A stretch of DNA of 64,000 nucleotides from Frankia sp. AiPa1 (GTDB lineage Bacteria > Actinomycetota > Actinomycetes > Frankiales > Frankiaceae): positions 1 to 64,000 of the forward strand of contig NZ_JALKFZ020000185.1 of the NCBI RefSeq assembly GCF_023243075.1, written 5' to 3'. Made by a program: the position numbers and the translations under genes. Below the pieces are notes generated by a model, which ran no database searches, was not told where the DNA came from, and saw only the letters and a program-made list of their open reading frames with translations. Positions 62,210 through 64,000 of the stretch are shown one piece after another. Within the stretch, counting starts at the first letter, position 1; every line of letters starts with the position of its first letter.

Positions 62210-62872
62210 ATGGGAGTAGCGCCGTTCCAGCCCTCACTGCTCGATGGCGCGCTGCTCGATGGCGCACTGCTCGACGACGCCCCGTCGGCGGCACTCGGGC
62301 CGCTGGGGGGCGCCGTGCGCAGGCATCCGCTGTCACATGGCGCCTGGGTGGATGTGCGTCGCGGCTGGGTGCAGGGGGCCGACGTGGTGTTCGCCCGGCT
62401 GCGGGAGGAGGTGCCCTGGCGGGCCGAGCAGCGGCCGATGCACGACCGGGTCGTCGCCGTTCCGCGTCTGCTCGCCTGGTACGGCCAGGGGGCGGTGCTG
62501 CCCGATCCGCTGCTCGGCCAGGCACGTCACGCGCTGGACGAGCACTACGGTGGTGAGCTCGGGGAGCCGTTCGCCACGGCGGGGCTGTGTCTGTACCGGG
62601 ACGGGCGCGACAGTGTCGCCTGGCACGGCGATCGGATCGGCCGTGGCGCGCGGGTCGACACCATGGTCGCGATCGTCGTGCTGGGCAGCCCGCGTCCGCT
62701 GCTGCTGCGCCCGCGCAATGGCGGCTCGGCGCTGCGCTTCGACCTCGGCCACGGCGATGTGGTCGTCATGGGCGGGAGCTGTCAGCGCACCTGGGATCAC
62801 GCCGTTCCCAAGACGGCGCGCCACGTCGGCCCGCGGATCAGCGTCCAGTTCCGTCCGCGTGACGTCCGATGA
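62210..62872 (+). CDS. alkB: AlkB-type 2-oxoglutarate/Fe(II) dioxygenase, alkylated-DNA repair
   Basis: 220 residues. Iron ligands His139, Asp141 (WHGDRIG) and His197 (WDHAVPK) and the 2-oxoglutarate arginines Arg209/Arg215 (RISVQFR) are all present; LYRDGRDSVAW before the first ligand is the family's substrate-lid motif. AlkB enzymes remove methyl groups from DNA bases oxidatively. The first 27 residues contain a 15-bp repeat in three copies (62237-62281, coding LLDGA-like units) that is not part of the family. There is no ribosome binding site, which fits a leaderless mRNA. The LexA-like box suggests induction by DNA damage. Confidence 0.93.
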   Translation: MGVAPFQPSLLDGALLDGALLDDAPSAALGPLGGAVRRHPLSHGAWVDVRRGWVQGADVVFARLREEVPWRAEQRPMHDRVVAVPRLLAWYGQGAVLPDPLLGQARHALDEHYGGELGEPFATAGLCLYRDGRDSVAWHGDRIGRGARVDTMVAIVVLGSPRPLLLRPRNGGSALRFDLGHGDVVVMGGSCQRTWDHAVPKTARHVGPRISVQFRPRDVR

Positions 62873-63196
62873 GCGGGATGGGCCCCGTCGGCGCAGGGGC
62901 GCGGGAATGCGAGAAATGGCCGAGGGCCCAGGCCCGGCGTGGTGCCGGTCCTGGGCCCTCGGTGGCGGGTCGAAGTGTCGGAGCCGCGGAGGCTTTCGCT
63001 CGACCCGGCCGCTTTCCTGCTGGCGGGACCGAAGCCCGCGCTGGCTCGCCATCCGCACGGTCGACGTCATGTGATCGGCTGGCCATGCGAACAGTCTGGG
63101 CCGAGGCGAATCGCCGGAGGAGAAAAGGTGCCGCCGGCTACGCGATCCGCATGACAGACAAGTCGCGGCACCGACGACTCTGCAGCGCCGATTGTT
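62873..63196. other. Intergenic region between convergent alkB and secreted protein gene B
   Basis: 324 bases. Beyond the hairpin at 62920-62962 I see no gene. GGAGGAG near 63116 is followed by a frame that closes at once. Confidence 0.6.
62920..62962. terminator. Bidirectional terminator-like hairpin after alkB
   Basis: CCGAGGGCCCAGG (62920-62932) and CCTGGGCCCTCGG (62950-62962) form a perfect 13-bp stem; CCGG pairs inside the 17-base loop. It lies 47 bases past the alkB stop and also downstream of the convergent gene B. Its core matches the hairpin at 60788-60831. Confidence 0.8.
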
Positions 63197-63595
63197 CTAA
63201 CGGTGTGGGTACCAGGGGTCCGGGCCGTTCTGATGGCCTGGGCCATGATCGTGGCCTGGCCGGTTCGGGTGACCCGGCGGGTTGTGGTGACCGGGCGGGT
63301 ACCAGGGCGGGGGGTTCGGCGGGTACCAGGGCGGCGGGTTCCGGTGGCCTGGCGGGTTGTGGTGACCGGGTGGGTACCAGGGCGGCGGGTTCCGGTGAAC
63401 GGGCCCGTGCCGGGGCGGGTCAATCCGGTGGCCCGGACGGTAATAGTCCGGACCATGCGCGGCGTTTCCGGGATTCCGGATGTTTGCGTGCGGACCCCCG
63501 TATGTGGACGCCGACGCCACCGCGGGCAGGGCCACCACGCCGGCGGCAGCCCCTACCGCCGCAGCCCACATCCGCATCTGCCTTCCCGAGGACAT
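63197..63595 (-). CDS. Small secreted Pro/His/Tyr-rich protein B
   Basis: 132 residues from the ATG at 63595, with GGAAGGAG (63601-63608) upstream; an in-frame start further up lacks such a site and would bury the signal peptide. The signal peptide MSSGRQMRMWAAAVGAAAG leads to LPAVASA with cleavage after Ala29. The mature protein is repetitive: NPPPWYPPGHHNPPGHR-like units with many Pro, His, Gly, Trp and Tyr, no Cys. His-rich repeats could bind metal or make it adhesive; neither is shown. The signal peptide and upstream DNA are paralogous to gene A at 60967-61386. Confidence 0.82.
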   Translation of the reverse strand: MSSGRQMRMWAAAVGAAAGVVALPAVASASTYGGPHANIRNPGNAAHGPDYYRPGHRIDPPRHGPVHRNPPPWYPPGHHNPPGHRNPPPWYPPNPPPWYPPGHHNPPGHPNRPGHDHGPGHQNGPDPWYPHR

Positions 63596-63653
63596 GCTTG
63601 CTCCTTCCGCTTTGATGGAATGGCTGCACCGCTTACCACCACGTGCGGATTGG

Positions 63654-63714
63654 AGAGTAGACCGCGGGCGTCGGAATCGGTGAACCTGCCCGCGCGACAC
63701 GCCTGTGTCGCGCG
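63654..63714 (-). promoter_or_regulatory. Promoter of secreted protein gene B: palindrome plus -10-like box
   Basis: CGCGCGACAC (63691-63700) and GTGTCGCGCG (63705-63714) form a perfect 10-bp inverted repeat around GCCT. TACTCT (63659-63654, minus strand) follows at the same 34-base distance from the GCGACAC core as before gene A. The 11-base stretch CGGTCTACTCT is identical in both promoters. The remaining 224 bases up to 63938 show no gene. Confidence 0.6.
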
Positions 63715-63938
63715 TCGGGAATTCGGGTAGTCATGTCCAAGATTATGGAGCCTTGGTGATGGTTTTCGCCCGGTGCCGCCGGGCGGTCGTCCTGACCATG
63801 ACTGCCTGGCTTTCGATGGGCGGAAACCCGTTGGCATTGCCCCGCGGCGTGCGTCGTGGAAGTTTTCCCGAACGTTGGAAGCTGGGGTGGCCCCGACAGG
63901 CCGTGTGCTGACCAGTCGGGCCGCCGATGCCAGCCAGG

Positions 63939-64000
63939 TCAGGTGACCGTGTAGGGCTCCGTCTCGCGGGCTTCGCGCAGAGCTCGTCCCCACCAGGCGA
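63939..64000 (-). CDS. Last codons of a gene running in from the right edge
   Basis: On the minus strand a TGA at 63941-63939 ends a frame open to the edge, reading AWWGRALREARETEPYTVT. Most codons end in G or C, as in real genes here. Only about 19 codons are visible, so no family can be named and the gene itself is uncertain. Confidence 0.4.
   Translation of the reverse strand, partial: AWWGRALREARETEPYTVT

Overview
The window is very GC-rich and almost every codon ends in G or C. Together with a type VII (ESX/WXG100) secretion locus, a modular type I polyketide synthase and GTG starts, this points to a filamentous actinomycete. A Frankia-like organism is my best guess, but no marker gene proves it.

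Layout. (1) 1-9767, minus: the 5' part of the first gene of a modular polyketide synthase. It has a KSQ loading module, one complete extension module (KS-AT-DH-KR-ACP) and the start of the next KS. (2) 10164-19938, plus: a CoA-transferase made of two fused family III units, then a compact oligopeptide-type ABC transporter operon (binding lipoprotein, two permeases, one polypeptide with two ATPase domains) that ends in a luciferase-like flavin oxidoreductase gene broken by a one-base frameshift. (3) 19930-60575: a type VII secretion region. eccC is divergent (minus) from a long plus-strand series running from 24250 to 57618: eccD, eccB, two WXG100-size proteins, a small helical protein, a 1000-residue Gly/Leu/Asn-repeat protein, a YbaB-like protein, a 110-residue protein, a 5352-residue giant, two large disordered proteins and a beta-helix/double AAA+ protein that probably replaces EccA. 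Behind it, on minus, are an ECF sigma factor and a tail-anchored Hsp70-like ATPase. (4) 60788-64000: two small secreted proteins with paralogous signal peptides and a shared upstream palindrome, an AlkB-type repair dioxygenase under a LexA-like box, strong hairpins, and the last codons of a gene that leaves the right edge.

How it may work together. EccB, EccC and EccD would form the membrane channel and motor, with the double AAA+ protein as cytosolic ATPase. The WXG100-size proteins and the small helical proteins placed just upstream of the 1000- and 5352-residue proteins suggest small-partner/large-substrate pairs. The giant carries an apparent papain-like (Tox-PL-type) domain, 353-residue tandem modules, about ten RHS-like beta repeats and a membrane-helical C-terminus. 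Two genes later a protein ends in what looks like a degenerate ADP-ribosyltransferase fold. No mycosin protease and no EccE is seen in the window.

In-frame minisatellites (15, 18 or 24 bp units) recur in linkers across the whole window. Functional statements rest on motifs read by eye; no database search was possible.
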